Assembly: GCF_015163075.1 (NCBI RefSeq)
Contig: NZ_JADDXU010000001.1
Coordinates: forward strand, 806,001 to 870,000
Length of the DNA: 64,000 bases
Origin: Streptomyces justiciae
Lineage (GTDB): Bacteria; Actinomycetota; Actinomycetes; Streptomycetales; Streptomycetaceae
Direction of reading: 5' to 3'
The notes under the pieces were generated by a model. That model did not search any database and had not been told where the DNA came from. It was given only the letters and a program-made list of their open reading frames with translations. This document shows positions 61,872-64,000 of this stretch, piece by piece (the first letter of the stretch is position 1; each line of letters starts with the position of its first letter). A program made the position numbers and the translations under genes.

Positions 61872-61906
61872 GTTCGAAGTTACGGGCGCCTTTCGAAATA
61901 CCGAAC
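61872..61906. promoter_or_regulatory. IclR-type operator GTTCG-N25-CGAAC before the sugar ABC operon
   Basis: GTTCG (61872-61876) and CGAAC (61902-61906), again exactly 25 bases apart, and GAAAT before the right half, match the IclR promoter element at 56612-56646 in 25 of 35 positions. It ends 41 bases before the binding-protein ATG. A TTGACA at 61909-61914 directly follows. The same IclR protein probably controls both promoters. Confidence 0.65.
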
Positions 61907-61947
61907 AATTGACACGATTCTCCGAACTCTGAAAGTAAGGGCAGGCA

Positions 61948-63297
61948 ATGGGACGACCTGACCTGAATCGCAGGCAACTGCTCACCGCGGCGGGCGGACT
62001 CGCCGTCGCGGGCAGCTTCGGCTTCGCGGCGCTCGGGACGGGGGCCGACGCACTGGCCTCCGGCGCGGACACCCGCGTACGGTACTGGAACCTCTTCAGC
62101 GGCGGCGACGGCGCCAACATGATCACGATGCTGGACGCCTTCCGCAAGGAACACCCCGACATCGCGGTGAAGGACTCCACTCTCCAGTGGGGCAACCCCT
62201 TCTACACCAAGCTCGCCATGGCCGCCGCGGGCAACCGCGCCCCCGAACTCGGCGTCATGCACATGGGCCGCGTCACCGGCTTCTCACCGGGCCGCCTCCT
62301 GGACCCCTGGGACGTCGACCTGCTCGCCAAGTACGGCGTACGCGAACAGGACTTCAACCCCGCGCTGTGGAAGCGCGGCGTCATCGACGGCAAGCTCTAC
62401 GCCCTCCCGCTCGACATCCACGTCCAGCTCTGCTTCTACCGCAAGGACGTGCTGAAGAAGGCCGGCCTGCTCGGCGACGACGGCCGCATGATCCCGGTCG
62501 GCTCCACCGCCGAGTGGTTCGACGTGCTGAAGAAGGCCAAGGCGGTCCAGAAGAAGGGCCTTCAGACCATCGGCCTGTGGACCAACGACCAGAACTTCCA
62601 GTGGTGGTTCTTCGTCGCCTTCTACACCCAGCTCGGCGGCGAGTGGTTCAACGCCGAGAACACCGAGGTCCTCTTCGCCCCCGACAAGGCCACCCAGGTC
62701 CTGGAGTTCCTCCGGCAGCACGTCACCGACGGATACGTCATCCCCGGCGCCCCGACCGGCGAGCAGTTCATCAACGGCGCCCCCTTCACCTGGGAGGGCA
62801 ACTGGTCCGTGCCGGTCTTCTCCGGCGCCAAGCTCGACTACGGCGCCACCCCGCTGCCGCCCGTCTTCGGCAAACAGGCCACCCACGCCGAGTCGCACGC
62901 CTTCGTCCTGCCCCACCAGGCCGGCCGCGGCGGCGCCACCAACGACGGCGCCCACCAACTCGCCGCCTACGTCGTCCAGCACGCCCAGCAGTGGGCGGCA
63001 GGCGGCCACATCCCCGCGTACACGCCGACCCTCTCCACGGCCGCCTACAAGAAGCTCACCCCGCAGAACGAGTACGTCAGCGCCATGGACCACCAGGCCA
63101 CCGAGCCGAAGGTGTGGTTCGCGGGCTCCACCGGCGTCCTCGCCCAGGACCTCGGCCCGGTCGTCGTCTCCTCGACGATGGGCTCCGCCAAGCCCGACAA
63201 GGTCGCCCAGACCATGAAGAGCCATCTCACCAAGCTCCTCGCGTCCAAGAACCCGATGGACGGCAGGACCGCCGCGCAGGGAGGTGCGGTCGCATGA
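61948..63297 (+). CDS. Sugar ABC transporter substrate-binding protein
   Basis: A 449-residue exported protein with an N-terminal Tat signal (NRRQLLTAAGGLAVAG). The mature type 1 periplasmic-binding fold includes YWNLFSGGDGANMITMLDAFR, LPLDIHVQLCFYRKDVL and FTWEGNWSVPVF. This is a family 1 sugar-binding protein. It delivers a sugar to the permease encoded next, overlapping its start by four bases. The ribosome binding site is weak, AAGG at 61937-61940. The promoter shares an operator with the upstream IclR gene. The exact sugar is unknown. Confidence 0.88.
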   Translation: MGRPDLNRRQLLTAAGGLAVAGSFGFAALGTGADALASGADTRVRYWNLFSGGDGANMITMLDAFRKEHPDIAVKDSTLQWGNPFYTKLAMAAAGNRAPELGVMHMGRVTGFSPGRLLDPWDVDLLAKYGVREQDFNPALWKRGVIDGKLYALPLDIHVQLCFYRKDVLKKAGLLGDDGRMIPVGSTAEWFDVLKKAKAVQKKGLQTIGLWTNDQNFQWWFFVAFYTQLGGEWFNAENTEVLFAPDKATQVLEFLRQHVTDGYVIPGAPTGEQFINGAPFTWEGNWSVPVFSGAKLDYGATPLPPVFGKQATHAESHAFVLPHQAGRGGATNDGAHQLAAYVVQHAQQWAAGGHIPAYTPTLSTAAYKKLTPQNEYVSAMDHQATEPKVWFAGSTGVLAQDLGPVVVSSTMGSAKPDKVAQTMKSHLTKLLASKNPMDGRTAAQGGAVA

Positions 63298-64000
63298 CGA
63301 CCAGTGCTCAGAGCGTCGCCGTACCGGCCCGCGCGAGGACCGCGACGGCCACCGCGACCGTCCGCCGCAAGCAGGGCTTCCAGCACGGCGGCTGGTTCAT
63401 CGCCCCGTTCCTGGTGCTCTTCGCCCTCTTCGTGGTCTGGCCGCTGCTGCGCGGCGTCTGGCTCAGCTTCACGGACGCCAACATCTCCGGCGAGGGCGCG
63501 AGCTTCGTCGGCCTCGACAACTACCGCGAGGCCCTCAACGACCAGGCGATGTGGGACGCGCTCGGCCACAGCGCCTACTTCACGCTCCTCGTCGTCCCCT
63601 GCATCACGCTCCTGGCCTTCCTCCTCGCGATGCTGGCCCACCACATCGAGCGCGGCAAATGGCTGTGGCGCCTGTGCTTCTTCGCGCCCTTCCTGCTCCC
63701 GTCGACGGTCGCCGCGAACATGTGGCAGTGGCTGTTCACCCAGGGCATCGGCCTGTTCAACGAGACCTTCGGCCTCGACACCCCCTGGCTGACGGACAAG
63801 TCGTACGCGATGCTCGCCATCGTCATCACCACCCTGTGGTGGACGGTCGGCTTCAGCTTCCTGCTCTACCTCGCCGCCCTCCAGGGCATCCCCGACCACC
63901 TCTACGAGGCCGCCAAACTCGACGGCGCCAACGCCTGGCACCGCATGGTCCACATCACGCTGCCGATGCTGCGCAACATCACCGGCCTCGTCATCGCGCT
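63294..64000 (+). CDS. Sugar ABC transporter permease, MalF type (3' end outside window)
   Basis: The gene starts with ATG 63294, overlapping the binding-protein stop by four bases, and runs off the window; about 235 codons are visible. Helices near WFIAPFLVLFALFVVW, AYFTLLVVPCITLLAFLLA and LCFFAPFLLPSTVAANMW are followed by LYEAAKLDGANAWHRMVHI, the EAA loop that contacts the ATPase. It is the first permease of a carbohydrate uptake system. The second permease should follow; the ATPase may be encoded elsewhere (MsiK type). Confidence 0.88.
   Translation, partial: MTTSAQSVAVPARARTATATATVRRKQGFQHGGWFIAPFLVLFALFVVWPLLRGVWLSFTDANISGEGASFVGLDNYREALNDQAMWDALGHSAYFTLLVVPCITLLAFLLAMLAHHIERGKWLWRLCFFAPFLLPSTVAANMWQWLFTQGIGLFNETFGLDTPWLTDKSYAMLAIVITTLWWTVGFSFLLYLAALQGIPDHLYEAAKLDGANAWHRMVHITLPMLRNITGLVIA

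Noticed and set aside
1..64000. tRNA, rRNA or riboswitch
   Set aside because: No cloverleaf, conserved rRNA segment or known riboswitch consensus was recognised; a covariance-model search would be needed to be sure.

Overview
The window is a high-GC actinobacterial chromosome segment, almost certainly Streptomyces. The pointers are frequent GTG starts, GGAGG-type ribosome binding sites, dense 4-base ATGA/GTGA gene overlaps, rare TTA codons, many two-component, MEDS/STAS and ANTAR regulators, and an mbl gene with a matB malonyl-CoA synthetase nearby. I see no rRNA, tRNA, prophage, CRISPR array or PKS/NRPS assembly line. No stretch longer than about 300 bases lacks a gene.

Region by region. 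(1) 1-4728: a small oxidative/xenobiotic cluster. It holds an extradiol dioxygenase cut by the window edge, a TetR regulator, an SDR dehydrogenase, an old-yellow-enzyme flavoprotein and an EthR-like TetR regulator; both divergent gaps carry palindromes. (2) 4880-13886: an OmpR/histidine kinase pair, a Tat-exported DUF3500 protein, an NAD-binding oxidoreductase, a secreted expansin-like protein, a secreted M4 metalloprotease and a STAS-ANTAR regulator. (3) 14129-21055: a MEDS-ATPase regulator, a second two-component pair whose kinase lacks a HAMP linker, a lipoprotein, a GAF kinase with an eroded ATPase domain, and the MreB-like gene mbl. (4) 21249-28433: a four-gene coupled operon of Trypco1 protein, trypsin/VMAP-C protein, MoxR ATPase and a 1394-residue multidomain protein. 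This is a putative NTPase/protease conflict system and the most interesting locus here. (5) 28535-33691: a malonate-type cluster (MatC-like permease, MatB, a fused carboxyltransferase, and a divergent FadR-type regulator with repeated operators).

(6) 33732-39313: a MerR-PP2C fusion, an ATP-grasp enzyme, a large LuxR ATPase regulator and a MEDS-STAS protein. (7) 39497-51444: a tight minus-strand operon with a GT4 glycosyltransferase, two SAM methyltransferases, a giant AftD-like arabinofuranosyltransferase-family membrane protein, a condensation-type acyltransferase, an EamA transporter, a Trm112-like protein, an FkbM methyltransferase and a hypothetical protein, preceded by a DUF3068 membrane protein. 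It probably builds and decorates an envelope glycan or glycolipid. (8) 51619-56501: a 50-residue membrane peptide, a TTA-containing PucR regulator, a TerD-family protein and a large, catalytically intact TnpB/OrfB-type nuclease.

(9) 56709-64000: an IclR regulator with an SMP-30 sugar lactonase, a three-gene module (ImmA/IrrE-like metallopeptidase, MAB_1171c-type membrane protein, FAD monooxygenase), and a sugar ABC importer running off the edge. The IclR promoter and the importer promoter share the same 35-bp element (GTTCG-N25-CGAAC), which links regulator, lactonase and importer into one probable sugar regulon. Domain assignments come from reading translated sequence by eye; no database search was possible.
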